64,000 nt of DNA, taken from assembly GCF_000716605.1 (NCBI RefSeq), contig NZ_JNXE01000005.1, positions 186,001-250,000 on the forward strand, in the 5' to 3' direction. Both the position numbers and the translations under genes were made by a program. Origin of the DNA: Streptomyces sp. NRRL F-525 (lineage in GTDB: Bacteria > Actinomycetota > Actinomycetes > Streptomycetales > Streptomycetaceae). The notes below the pieces were generated by a model. That model worked only from the letters and a program-made list of their open reading frames with translations, searched no databases and was not told the DNA's origin. Below are positions 44,595 to 54,514 of the stretch, piece after piece; within the stretch, counting starts at the first letter, position 1; each line of letters opens with the position of its first letter.

Positions 44595-45812
44595 CTAGAC
44601 CCCCAGCACCGCCCGCAGTTGGGCCAGCCCCCAGTCCAGGTCCTCCCGGCTGATCATCAGCGGCGGCGCGATCCGGATCGTCGACCCGTGGGTGTCCTTC
44701 ACCAGGACGCCCCGGTCCATCAGCCTCTCCGAGATCTCCCGGCCCGTCCCGACCGCCGGGGCGATGTCGACCCCCGCCCACAGACCCCGCCCGCGCACCG
44801 CCGTCACCCGCCCGGTACCGGTCAACTCCCGCAATTCCCGGTGCAGATGCTCCCCGAGCTCTGCGGCCCGCGCCTGGTACTCGCCCGACCGCAGCATCGC
44901 GATCACCTCCAGCGCCACCGCACACGCCAGCGGATTCCCGCCGAACGTCGACCCGTGCTCCCCGGGCCGGAACACGCCCAGCACCTCCGCACTCGACACC
45001 ACCGCCGACACCGGCACCACTCCACCGCCCAGGGCCTTCCCGAGCACGTACATGTCGGGCACCACCCCCTCGTGCTCGCACGCGAAGGTCCGCCCCGTGC
45101 GCCCGAGCCCCGACTGGATCTCGTCGGCGATGAGGAGCACGTTCCGCTCCCGCGTCAACTCCCGCACCCCCGCCAGATATCCGGCCGGCGGCACCAGCAC
45201 CCCCGCCTCCCCCTGGATCGGCTCCAGCAGCACGGCCACCGTGTTCTCACTCACCGCCGCCCGCATCGCGGTGAGATCCCCGTACGGCACGATCCCGAAG
45301 CCCGGTGTGTACGGCCCGAAGTCCGCCCGCGCCTCCAGGTCGGTCGAGAAGCTGACGATCGTCGTCGTACGGCCGTGGAAGTTGTTGCCCGCCACCACGA
45401 TCTTCGCCCTGCCCTCGGGTACCCCCTTGACCCGGTACCCCCACTTCCGGGCCGTCTTCAGCGCGGTCTCCACCGCCTCCGCGCCCGTGTTCATCGGCAG
45501 CACCAGCTCCATGCCGCACAACTCGGCCAACTGCTTACAGAACGCGCCGAACCGGTCGTGATGGAACGCCCGCGACGTCAGCGTCACCCGCTCCAACTGA
45601 GCCTTCGCCGCCGCGATCAGCCGCGGATTGCCGTGCCCGAAATTGAGCGCCGAATACCCGGCCAGCAGATCGAGATAGCGCCGCCCCGCCACGTCCGTCA
45701 TCCACGCGCCGTCGGCGGTGGCGACGACCACCGGCAGCGGGTGGTAGGTGTGCGCGGTGTGCGCCTCGGCGGCGGCGATGAGGGCTTCCGTACTGGCTTC
45801 CGCACTGGTCAC
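44595..45812 (-). CDS. rocD: ornithine aminotransferase
   Basis: 405 aa, the normal length. The GTG at 45812 (VTSAEASTEALIAAAE) follows CGGGAGACGCC. RocD is a class III PLP aminotransferase converting ornithine and 2-oxoglutarate to glutamate semialdehyde and glutamate. Signatures are DLLAGYSALNFGHGNPRL, NTGAEAVETALKTARKWGY, the PLP aspartate in LLIADEIQSGLGRTG, the PLP lysine in YVLGKALGGGVVPVSA and GEHGSTFGGNPLACAVA. YSALNFGHGNP is characteristic of the ornithine enzyme among class III members. Confidence 0.93.
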   Translation of the reverse strand: MTSAEASTEALIAAAEAHTAHTYHPLPVVVATADGAWMTDVAGRRYLDLLAGYSALNFGHGNPRLIAAAKAQLERVTLTSRAFHHDRFGAFCKQLAELCGMELVLPMNTGAEAVETALKTARKWGYRVKGVPEGRAKIVVAGNNFHGRTTTIVSFSTDLEARADFGPYTPGFGIVPYGDLTAMRAAVSENTVAVLLEPIQGEAGVLVPPAGYLAGVRELTRERNVLLIADEIQSGLGRTGRTFACEHEGVVPDMYVLGKALGGGVVPVSAVVSSAEVLGVFRPGEHGSTFGGNPLACAVALEVIAMLRSGEYQARAAELGEHLHRELRELTGTGRVTAVRGRGLWAGVDIAPAVGTGREISERLMDRGVLVKDTHGSTIRIAPPLMISREDLDWGLAQLRAVLGV

Positions 45813-45903
45813 GGCGTCTCCCGGGGGTGAGGGTGCCCCTTTCCTATCCTCGCCCGCATGGTGGACGCGGGAGCCGCACCGTCCGGCACGCCCGGTAGGC
45901 TGA

Positions 45904-46000
45904 CCGGCGGGCCGTGACTGGCGCGCTGGGATGGGACCGACCATCGGGGAGCGGCCCGAGCTGGAATGTGTGCCGTGCGCCTGGGCCGTACCGAGAACGC
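45904..46000 (+). ncRNA. ZTP riboswitch (pfl motif) in the glyA leader
   Basis: The leader contains the conserved blocks of the ZTP/ZMP riboswitch in order: CCGTGACTGGCG (45912-45923), a small hairpin ATGG-GACCG-CCAT (45931-45944), GGGGAGC (45946-45952), a variable linker, and GTGCGCCTGGGC (45975-45986) closing the pseudoknot. It senses AICAR (ZMP) and its triphosphate, which build up when 10-formyl-THF is short, and usually turns on one-carbon genes. The glyA ribosome binding site GGAGGTCCCC follows at about 46016; GGTCCC there could pair with GGGACC inside the aptamer hairpin, a possible switching element. Confidence 0.9.
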
Positions 46001-46024
46001 CGAACGCCACGTCCGGAGGTCCCC

Positions 46025-47488
46025 ATGCCCGACAATTCCGTGCCTCTCTCTGCCCTCTCCAACGAGTCCACCGCCTTCCGCGCCGCCCTCGATGTGATCC
46101 GCGCCGTCGAGCCGCGCGTCGCCGACGCCATCGGCCAGGAAGTCGCCGACCAGCGCGAGATGCTCAAGCTGATCGCCTCCGAGAACTACGCCTCCCCGGC
46201 CACCCTCCTGGCCATGGGCAACTGGTTCAGCGACAAGTACGCCGAGGGCACCATCGGCCGCCGCTTCTACGCCGGCTGCCGCAACGTCGACACCGTCGAG
46301 TCCCTCGCCGCCGAGCACGCGCGCGAACTCTTCGGCGCCCGCCACGCCTACGTCCAGCCGCACTCCGGCATCGACGCCAACCTCGTCGCCTTCTGGTCGA
46401 TCCTCGCCGACCGCGTCGAGGTCCCGGCCCTCGCGAAGGCGGGCGTCCGCCAGGTCAACGACCTCTCCGACGCCGACTGGGCCGAACTCCGCCAGGCCTT
46501 CGGCAACCAGCGCATGCTCGGCATGTCCCTGGACGCCGGCGGCCACCTCACCCACGGCTTCCGCCCCAACATCTCCGGCAAGATGTTCGACCAGCGCTCC
46601 TACGGCACCGACCCCGTCACCGGCCTCATCGACTACGAGGCCCTGCGCGCCTCCGCTCGTGAGTTCAAGCCGCTGATCATCGTCGGCGGCTACTCCGCCT
46701 ACCCGCGCCTGGTGAACTTCCGCATCATGCGCGAGATCGCCGACGAGGTCGGGGCGACCCTGATGGTCGACATGGCGCACTTCGCCGGCCTGGTCGCGGG
46801 CAAGGTGCTGACCGGTGACTTCGACCCGGTCCCGCACGCCCAGATCGTCACCACCACCACCCACAAGTCGCTGCGCGGCCCGCGCGGGGGCATGGTCCTG
46901 TGCGACGACTCCCTCAAGGACCAGGTCGACCGCGGCTGCCCGATGGTCCTCGGCGGCCCGCTCCCGCACGTCATGGCCGCCAAGGCCGTCGCCCTCGCCG
47001 AGGCCAGGCAGCCCTCCTTCCAGGACTACGCCCAGCGCATCGTCGACAACTCCCGCGCGCTGGCCGACGGCCTGATGCGCCGGGGCGCCACCCTCGTCAC
47101 CGGCGGCACCGACAACCACCTCAACCTGATCGACGTCGCCTCCTCCTACGGCCTCACCGGTCGCCAGGCCGAGGCCGCCCTGCTCGACTCGGGCATCGTC
47201 ACCAACCGCAACGCCATCCCCGCGGACCCCAACGGCGCCTGGTACACCTCCGGCATCCGCATCGGCACGCCCGCCCTGACCACCCGTGGCCTGGGCACCG
47301 CGGAGATGGACGAGGTCGCCGGTCTCATCGACCGCGTCCTCACCACCACGGAGCCCGGCACCACCGGCAAGGGCGCGCCGTCCAAGGCCCAGCACGTCCT
47401 CGACCCGAAGATCGCGGACGAGATCTCCCACCGCGCCACCGACCTCGTCGCCGGCTTCCCGCTCTACCCGGAGATCGACCTCGGCTGA
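46025..47488 (+). CDS. glyA: serine hydroxymethyltransferase
   Basis: 487 aa, longer than the usual 420-435 because of extra N-terminal and insert residues; long forms occur in streptomycetes. GlyA interconverts serine and glycine and charges THF with a one-carbon unit. Visible are [49 protein letters not shown], the PLP lysine Lys281 in [14 protein letters not shown] and NRNAIPADP near the C-terminus. The ATG at 46025 follows GTCCGGAGGTCCCC. Control by the upstream ZTP riboswitch ties it to purine and folate status. Confidence 0.95.
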   Translation: MPDNSVPLSALSNESTAFRAALDVIRAVEPRVADAIGQEVADQREMLKLIASENYASPATLLAMGNWFSDKYAEGTIGRRFYAGCRNVDTVESLAAEHARELFGARHAYVQPHSGIDANLVAFWSILADRVEVPALAKAGVRQVNDLSDADWAELRQAFGNQRMLGMSLDAGGHLTHGFRPNISGKMFDQRSYGTDPVTGLIDYEALRASAREFKPLIIVGGYSAYPRLVNFRIMREIADEVGATLMVDMAHFAGLVAGKVLTGDFDPVPHAQIVTTTTHKSLRGPRGGMVLCDDSLKDQVDRGCPMVLGGPLPHVMAAKAVALAEARQPSFQDYAQRIVDNSRALADGLMRRGATLVTGGTDNHLNLIDVASSYGLTGRQAEAALLDSGIVTNRNAIPADPNGAWYTSGIRIGTPALTTRGLGTAEMDEVAGLIDRVLTTTEPGTTGKGAPSKAQHVLDPKIADEISHRATDLVAGFPLYPEIDLG

Positions 47489-47531
47489 CAGCTGACCCAC
47501 GCTCACTCTTGAGTTGTCAAAGACCGGCGAC

Positions 47532-48221
47532 TCACAGATCGATGAGTTCCTGTCGTGGTTCCTCGCGCGGCGGTCCGGCCTCACGCCGGGCCGCCGCGCG
47601 GCGTATCAGCAGCGTGCCGCCGACCCCGACGGCCACCCCCGCCGCTGCCCACGAGACGGGTCCGGCCAGCCCCGCCGATCCAGGTCCGCCCCCAACTGCC
47701 TTGCCGGCGCCACCCGTTCCACCGAGCACCCCCGCCCGCTCCATCTGCGCGAAGACCGCACGCGGCGCCCGATGCCAGCGGATGTCGTCGTCCGCCACCT
47801 CCGGAGCCGGATCCGTCCGCACCCACGGGGTGCCGTCCGCGGCCACGAACAACTGGTCCTCCCGCTCCACCGCCACGTCACCACCCGGAGCCCGATTCGT
47901 CCGGGGCCAGCCCCCGACCCCGGTCAGCCCCCACACCACGGTGATCCGCACCGCCGGATACCGGCCCGCCTCCCACTCCGGCGACACCCGCTCCGTCCCC
48001 GCGTACGTCGGCTGCAGCAACGTCCACAGACGGGCGAACGACGACTGCCCGGAGCGCCAGGTCTCCGTCCGGCCGGTGTCACCCGCCACGACCAGCGCCA
48101 GATCCGGGATGTCCCGGCGCGGAGCCGCTTGGGCCTGGTGCATCCCGACCAGGGCCATCAGCACCGGCCCGGCCATGAGACACAGGGCCCGCGACCTCGC
48201 CCGTCCCCTCCCGAGTTCCAT
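47532..48221 (-). CDS. secreted, C-terminally membrane-anchored protein (ECF regulon candidate 2)
   Basis: 229 aa. The ATG at 48221 follows GGAGGGGGGAATGG. Signal peptide: RARSRALCLMAGPVLMALVG with cleavage near AQAAP. The mature part has RYPAVRITVVWGLTGVGGWP and ADGTPWVRTDPAPEVADDD, with no known domain. Near the C-terminus a TM segment (PVSWAAAGVAVGVGGTLLI) is followed by a basic tail RRAAARREA and the ending PRQELIDL. The preceding gene has the same architecture and an almost identical ending, so the two are paralogues or partners. Function not known. Confidence 0.65.
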   Translation of the reverse strand: MELGRGRARSRALCLMAGPVLMALVGMHQAQAAPRRDIPDLALVVAGDTGRTETWRSGQSSFARLWTLLQPTYAGTERVSPEWEAGRYPAVRITVVWGLTGVGGWPRTNRAPGGDVAVEREDQLFVAADGTPWVRTDPAPEVADDDIRWHRAPRAVFAQMERAGVLGGTGGAGKAVGGGPGSAGLAGPVSWAAAGVAVGVGGTLLIRRAAARREAGPPREEPRQELIDL

Positions 48222-48249
48222 TCCTCCCCCCTCCGTCTCCTGCCGCCCC

Positions 48250-49101
48250 TCACACGTCCCGCAGCTCCTGCCGAGGCCCCTGCTCCCGCCCCTTCCGCCA
48301 CCGGTCCAACGGCAGCCGCGCGGCGAACGGCCGCAGCACCAGGGCCAGTACCGCTCCGGCAGTCGCACCCGGTATCGCCCACCACCAGTCGGTGCCGCGA
48401 CCCTTCTCCTGTGCCGCGACCCGCACCGTGGTGGTCCCCGTATCGGTGTCAGGCGCGGTGGTGGCGGGCTCGGTCGACTGCCACGGCGCCGGGAAGATCC
48501 CGGAGTAGCCGTCACCCGTGCCTTTGCCCGTCACGCCCAACTTCTTCAAGAGGGCGCGCAGTTGGGCGGGTTGCCCGGCCCGGTGCCAATAGCCGTTCAG
48601 GTTCGTGTTCTCCGACGGGTCGGCCGCCGTGTGGATCCAGACCGCCTGCGGCCGGGACTCGACCGGAAAGACCCGGTCGATCCGCCAGGGCGATATGTCG
48701 TGCGCCAGCCAGGTGACGTTGATCTGCCGGGCGTGGGCCAGATCGGCCTCGGGCGGCTTGTCGCGGGTGCCCTTGCCCTCCAGCCCGAGCAACTGCTGAA
48801 GCTTTCCGTACTGTTCGTCCGAGTAGTACAGCGCTTTGGCCTGCCCGCTCTCCGGAGAGGTCACGAGCACGCTCGTCGGCCCACCCGCCGCCGCGTCCGA
48901 CGCGCCCCACACCATCAGGGCCAGCGTCATCGCCAACGCCCCGCTCAGAGCCGCCAGTTCACGAACTCCGCCCGCACTCCTCCTACGCCTGCCTGCACTC
49001 CCGCCCGTAACTCCGCCTGCCCCGCCCGTACTTCCGCCTCCGAACACCAGAACCCCCAACCAGCCGCTCCCCGTACGGCCCGTCCGTGAGCCGCCTGTCA
49101 C
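48250..49101 (-). CDS. secreted, C-terminally membrane-anchored protein (ECF regulon candidate 1)
   Basis: 283 aa from the GTG at 49101; later in-frame starts are possible because an ECF-type promoter ends only four bases upstream. A signal peptide is formed by AGRRRRSAGGVRELAALSGA and ALAMTLALMVWGASDAAAG. The mature part includes YYSDEQYGKLQQLLGLEGKG, INVTWLAHDISPWRIDRVFP and RPQAVWIHTAAD. A TM segment (WWWAIPGATAGAVLALVL) and a basic tail ending PRQELRDV follow. No known domain. It starts an apparent two-gene transcript, with 28 bases to the next gene. Confidence 0.65.
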   Translation of the reverse strand: MTGGSRTGRTGSGWLGVLVFGGGSTGGAGGVTGGSAGRRRRSAGGVRELAALSGALAMTLALMVWGASDAAAGGPTSVLVTSPESGQAKALYYSDEQYGKLQQLLGLEGKGTRDKPPEADLAHARQINVTWLAHDISPWRIDRVFPVESRPQAVWIHTAADPSENTNLNGYWHRAGQPAQLRALLKKLGVTGKGTGDGYSGIFPAPWQSTEPATTAPDTDTGTTTVRVAAQEKGRGTDWWWAIPGATAGAVLALVLRPFAARLPLDRWRKGREQGPRQELRDV

Positions 49102-49104
49102 TTC

Positions 49105-49137
49105 TGGTACACCGCTCGGCCCGCCGAGGTTCCCACC
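49105..49137 (-). promoter_or_regulatory. ECF-sigma-type promoter before the anchored-protein pair
   Basis: On the minus strand GGTGGGAACC, 14 bases, then GGTGTACCA. This is the same -35/-10 pair with the same spacing as the promoter before the ECF sigma gene. GGAACC is a classic ECF -35. Confidence 0.75.
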
Positions 49138-49200
49138 CCGCCCGAGCCGTCTGGACTACCCGCACTGCTCGCACGGTTCGCGCCACTTGCACAGCTCGCC

Positions 49201-50158
49201 CTACCCCCGCCGATCGAGCGACCGCGCGATCTCCAGGGCCCGCCCCTTCGACCCCACCCCCTCCAGACGGAACGTCAGATTCTCGCCCGGTACCCCACCG
49301 GCCACATGGGTCCACAGCAGCGTCGGCCCCGCCGTCCGCTCCTCCCGCGTATAACGGTCCCCGTCCGCGTCCACCAGCCAGAAGCTCAGCAGATGCGGTC
49401 GCGCGAACCACAGCGCCGGGTCCTGTATGCCCTCCGGCGGGACGGTCCCGCTCAGCGACAGCCACTCCGGCGGCTCGCGCACCGTCTTGGCGAAACCGAT
49501 GTCCAGCCGCGCCGGATACTCGTCGACCCGGACCGTGCGACCGCCCTCCCGCCAGCACAGGCTCACCAGGAAACGCCCCCGCGGCTCGCCGGTCACCGTC
49601 ACCGCGTCCGGTACGCCCAACGCGTCCGGCACCACCGGCTCGAACCCCGCCCGCCGACCGGCCTGCGCCAGCGTCACCGACCGCCCGCACCCGGGCACCT
49701 CGGCCCCGGCCGAGGGCACCGCCGACGGGTCGTACCGCACCTCGACCCCGCCGAAGCCGAACCAGTCGAAGACCGCCGCCCGCACCGGAGGCGTGAGCAC
49801 GAGCACCGTCAGCACGCCGCACAGGGCCGCCACCAGCGACCGCCGCCGCATCCGCATCCAGCGCCGGACGGCACGCAGCCGCTCCCGGACCCCGGTCGGC
49901 CCGGCCTCCTGGACGGGGACCGGGATCTGCTCGGCCAATATCTGCGCCAGCACCCGCTCGACCATCGTCTCGGACCCCGAGGCCTCGCCCCCGTCACCAC
50001 CCCGCGCGTCCAGCGAACGCCCCAACGCCCGCAACTCCGCGGGCAACCGAGAGGCATCCACGCGCCCATCGCGGCCCACCTGCCGACGCCCGGCCTCCTC
50101 ACCCGTACCGGCACGGGCACCTTCATCGGCGCCCTCACCGTCGTACGACTCCCGTCCG

Positions 50159-50175
<17 letters not shown>
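49201..50175 (-). CDS. probable anti-sigma factor, single-pass membrane protein without zinc motif
   Basis: 324 aa. The ATG at 50175 lies within the end of the sigma gene (17-base overlap), so the two are coupled. The N-terminal 120 residues are hydrophilic and cytoplasmic with helical stretches (RLPAELRALGRSLDARG, SETMVERVLAQILAEQIP). A TM segment (SLVAALCGVLTVLVLTPPVRA) near 115-135 is followed by an extracellular beta-rich domain with two cysteines (EVPGCGRSVT, LVSLCWREGG). The HxxxCxxC motif of zinc anti-sigma factors is absent. The anti-sigma role rests on context and topology. Confidence 0.65.
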
Positions 50176-51875
<1,700 letters not shown>

Positions 51876-52061
51876 GGCGTACGGCCGCACCCAAGTACCG
51901 ACTGACGTACCACTGGACAGAGCGCTGCACATCACTACGGTTGCGCCTGCCCACAACTCAGGTGTGGCCGTACAGTCGATAGCCGGGTGGCCGCGCGCGT
52001 GACCGCCCCGCTCACCATGAAGACCACCATCAGGACCATCGACAGGACGACAGGAGACGAC

Positions 52062-52640
52062 GTGGGGACCGTAACGATCGGTGTGTCGATCGCGGTCCCG
52101 GAGCCTCACGGCAGCCTGCTCCAGGAGCGGCGCGCGGGCTTCGGCGACGCCGCTGCTCACGGCATCCCCACGCACGTCACGCTGTTGCCGCCGACCGAGG
52201 TGGACGCCTCACAACTCCCCGCGATCGAGGCCCACCTGGTCGACGTCGCCGCCGCCGGGCGCCCCTTCCCGATGCGGCTGTCCGGCACCGGGACCTTCCG
52301 GCCGCTGTCCCCGGTCGTCTACGTCCAGGTGGCCGAGGGAGCCTCCGCCTGCACCTGGCTGCAGAAGCAGATCCGCGACGCCTCCGGTCCCGTGGCGCGC
52401 GACCTGCACTTCCCGTACCACCCGCACGTCACCGTGGCGCACGGCATCGACGACGAGCTGATGGACCGCGCCTACGAAGCGCTCGCCGACTACCGCGCGG
52501 AGTGGTCGTGCACCGGCTTCGCGCTCTACGAACAGGGCCCCGACGGCGTCTGGCGCAAGATGCGCGAGTTCGCCTTCGGAGGGGCCGTCGTGCCGCCCCA
52601 GGCGGCCCACACCGAGCGCGGCACGATCCCCAGCCACTGA
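52062..52640 (+). CDS. 2'-5' RNA ligase family / 2H phosphoesterase protein
   Basis: 192 aa. The GTG at 52062 follows CAGGAGACGAC. Two HxT motifs define the 2H fold: IPTHVTLLPP near residue 40 and YHPHVTVAHG near 120, about 80 residues apart as expected. Such enzymes hydrolyse or ligate 2',5'- or cyclic phosphodiesters of RNA and nucleotides; the substrate is not known. It follows trpS after 186 bases without any strong signal in between, and ends six bases from a convergent reductase gene. Confidence 0.85.
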   Translation: MGTVTIGVSIAVPEPHGSLLQERRAGFGDAAAHGIPTHVTLLPPTEVDASQLPAIEAHLVDVAAAGRPFPMRLSGTGTFRPLSPVVYVQVAEGASACTWLQKQIRDASGPVARDLHFPYHPHVTVAHGIDDELMDRAYEALADYRAEWSCTGFALYEQGPDGVWRKMREFAFGGAVVPPQAAHTERGTIPSH

Positions 52641-52646
52641 GCGCTC

Positions 52647-53390
52647 TCAGACCGCCAGCCGCCGGAACAGCCCGCGTGGCAGGTGCCGTACCAGCGATGT
52701 CACCACGCGCAGGGTTCCCGGTACCCACACCGTCTCCGAGCCGCGGCGCAGGCCCAGTTCGATGGCTGCGGCGACGGCTTCGGGGGTGGTCGTGAGCGAC
52801 GCCGCCTTCGGGTCGGCCATGGTCCTCGACCGGACGAGCCCCGGGCGTACGATCATGACGTGCACGCCCGTGCCGTGCAGCGCGTCGCCCAGCCCCTGGG
52901 TGAAGGTGTCCAGGCCGGCCTTGCTGGAGCCGTAGATGAAGTTCGCGCGGCGGGCCCGTTCGCCGGCGACCGAGGAGAGCACCACCAGGGAGCCGTGTCC
53001 CTGGGTCTGCAACGCCCGCGCGCTGACCAGACCGGCCGCCACGGCACCGACGTAGTTGGTCCGCGCGACACGCACCGCGGCGGCCGGTTCGCGCTCGTCC
53101 CGCGCCTGGTCACCGAGGACGCCGAAGGCGAGCAGCACCATGTCGACGTCGCCCTCGGCGAAGACCTTGCCGAGGACCATCTCGTGGGAGTCGGGGTCGA
53201 GCGCGTCGAAGGCGACGGTGTGGACCTCGGCCCCCAGGGCGCGCAGTTCCGAAGCGGCACTCTCCAGGGCGGGTGACGGACGGCCCGCCAGCCACACCGT
53301 GCGGGTCCGGCGGGCGATGAGTCTGCGGGCGGTGGCCAGCGCGATCCGGGACGTACCGCCGAGGACGAGGAGGGACTGTGGAGGACGCAT
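52647..53390 (-). CDS. SDR reductase, DprE2-like (decaprenylphosphoryl-2-keto-erythro-pentose reductase family)
   Basis: 247 aa. The NAD(P) loop is VLGGTSRIALATARRL (8-23), differing from TGxxxGxG in the way DprE2-type proteins do. The catalytic YxxxK is in FIYGSSKAGLDTF and the serine in VVLSSVAGERARRA. VMIVRPGLVRSRT and the hydrophobic basic end VRHLPRGLFRRLAV are also typical. DprE2 makes decaprenylphosphoryl-arabinose in mycobacteria. No DprE1 is nearby and streptomycetes lack arabinogalactan, so the true substrate here is open. Confidence 0.75.
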   Translation of the reverse strand: MRPPQSLLVLGGTSRIALATARRLIARRTRTVWLAGRPSPALESAASELRALGAEVHTVAFDALDPDSHEMVLGKVFAEGDVDMVLLAFGVLGDQARDEREPAAAVRVARTNYVGAVAAGLVSARALQTQGHGSLVVLSSVAGERARRANFIYGSSKAGLDTFTQGLGDALHGTGVHVMIVRPGLVRSRTMADPKAASLTTTPEAVAAAIELGLRRGSETVWVPGTLRVVTSLVRHLPRGLFRRLAV

Positions 53391-53560
53391 GCCGGTGACC
53401 GTATCGCCCGCTTATGGGCAGTTCACCGTACGGCGTCGGCGCCCTCCCTGAAATGGGCGATTAATCGGATGCCGTCCAATTGCCACTCCCCGGGACGCCA
53501 CGCACGCGAGTTCCCTGGGTACCCGCACATCGGTCTCGCGGACGAGGGCAGAATCGGATC

Positions 53561-54514
53561 ATGGACTGGCTGAAGAAGCTCCCCTTCATCGGGCCGCCGG
53601 TGGCGCGCCTGATGCTCACGCACGCGTGGCGGTCGTACGAGCGGCTGGACCGGGTGAAGTGGTCGCAGCTGGCCGCCGCGATGACGTTCATCAGCTTCAT
53701 CGCGCTGTTCCCGCTGCTGACCGTGGCCGCCGCGATCGCCGCCGCCACCCTGAGCACCGACCAGCAGCACCAGCTGCAGGACAAGATCGCCGAGCAGGTC
53801 CCCGGCATCTCCGACCAGCTCAACATCGGTTCCCTGGTGGACAACGCGGGCACCATCGGTCTCATCGCCGGTGCCGTCCTGCTGTTCACCGGCATCGGCT
53901 GGGTCGGCTCGATGCGCGAGTGTCTGCGCGCGGTGTGGGAGCTGCCCGACCGCGACGAGAACCCCCTCCTGCGCAAACTCATCGACACCGGGGTGCTGAT
54001 CGGCCTGGGCGGCGCCGTCCTCGCGACGATCGCCATCTCCACCGTCGCCTCCGCCCTGGTCGACTGGATCAGCCGCGAACTGGGCCTGGTGCAGGGCGGC
54101 TGGGGCGGGATCCTGCTGCGTATCGCCGCGTTCGCCGTCGCCGTGTTCGTCGACTTCCTGCTGCTGCTCTACGTCCTGACGCTGCTGCCCGGCGTCGAAC
54201 CGCCGCGCCGCCGGCTCTCCGTGGCCGCGCTGATCGGCGCGGTCGGCTTCGAACTCCTGAAGCTGCTGCTCAGCGGCTACATCCAGGGCGTGGCCGCGAA
54301 GAGCATGTACGGCGCGTTCGGCGTCCCCGTGGCACTGCTCCTGTGGATGAACTTCACCTCGAAGCTGGTCCTGTTCTGCGCCGCCTGGACGGCGACGCCG
54401 AGCAAGGGGGACCCCGAGGACGACGAGTACGACCCGGCCGACGAGACCGAGAACCCGAAGGTCAGGGACGAGGGCGACGACGGACCAGATCCGGCAGCGG
54501 CCAGCGCCGGTTGA
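53561..54514 (+). CDS. YihY/virulence factor BrkB family membrane protein
   Basis: 317 aa. The ATG at 53561 begins MDWLKKLPFIGPPVARLM. About six TM segments are visible, for example LAAAMTFISFIALFPLLTVA, TIGLIAGAVLLFTGIGWVGS and LIGLGGAVLATIAISTVAS; YGAFGVPVALLLWMNFTSKL is a family hallmark. The C-terminal 35 residues are very acidic (DPEDDEYDPADETEN). Molecular function is not established. The last 53 bases overlap the end of the convergent carboxypeptidase gene. Confidence 0.88.
   Translation: MDWLKKLPFIGPPVARLMLTHAWRSYERLDRVKWSQLAAAMTFISFIALFPLLTVAAAIAAATLSTDQQHQLQDKIAEQVPGISDQLNIGSLVDNAGTIGLIAGAVLLFTGIGWVGSMRECLRAVWELPDRDENPLLRKLIDTGVLIGLGGAVLATIAISTVASALVDWISRELGLVQGGWGGILLRIAAFAVAVFVDFLLLLYVLTLLPGVEPPRRRLSVAALIGAVGFELLKLLLSGYIQGVAAKSMYGAFGVPVALLLWMNFTSKLVLFCAAWTATPSKGDPEDDEYDPADETENPKVRDEGDDGPDPAAASAG

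Noticed and set aside
40921..45812. A single amino-acid metabolism operon from the PEP mutase-like gene to rocD
   Set aside because: Strands alternate (minus, minus, plus, minus, minus) and the distances and regulators indicate separate units.
45914..46024. An upstream in-frame GTG that would extend glyA by 37 codons
   Set aside because: The extension would translate the ZTP riboswitch; the ATG at 46025 has an excellent GGAGG and the family N-terminus.
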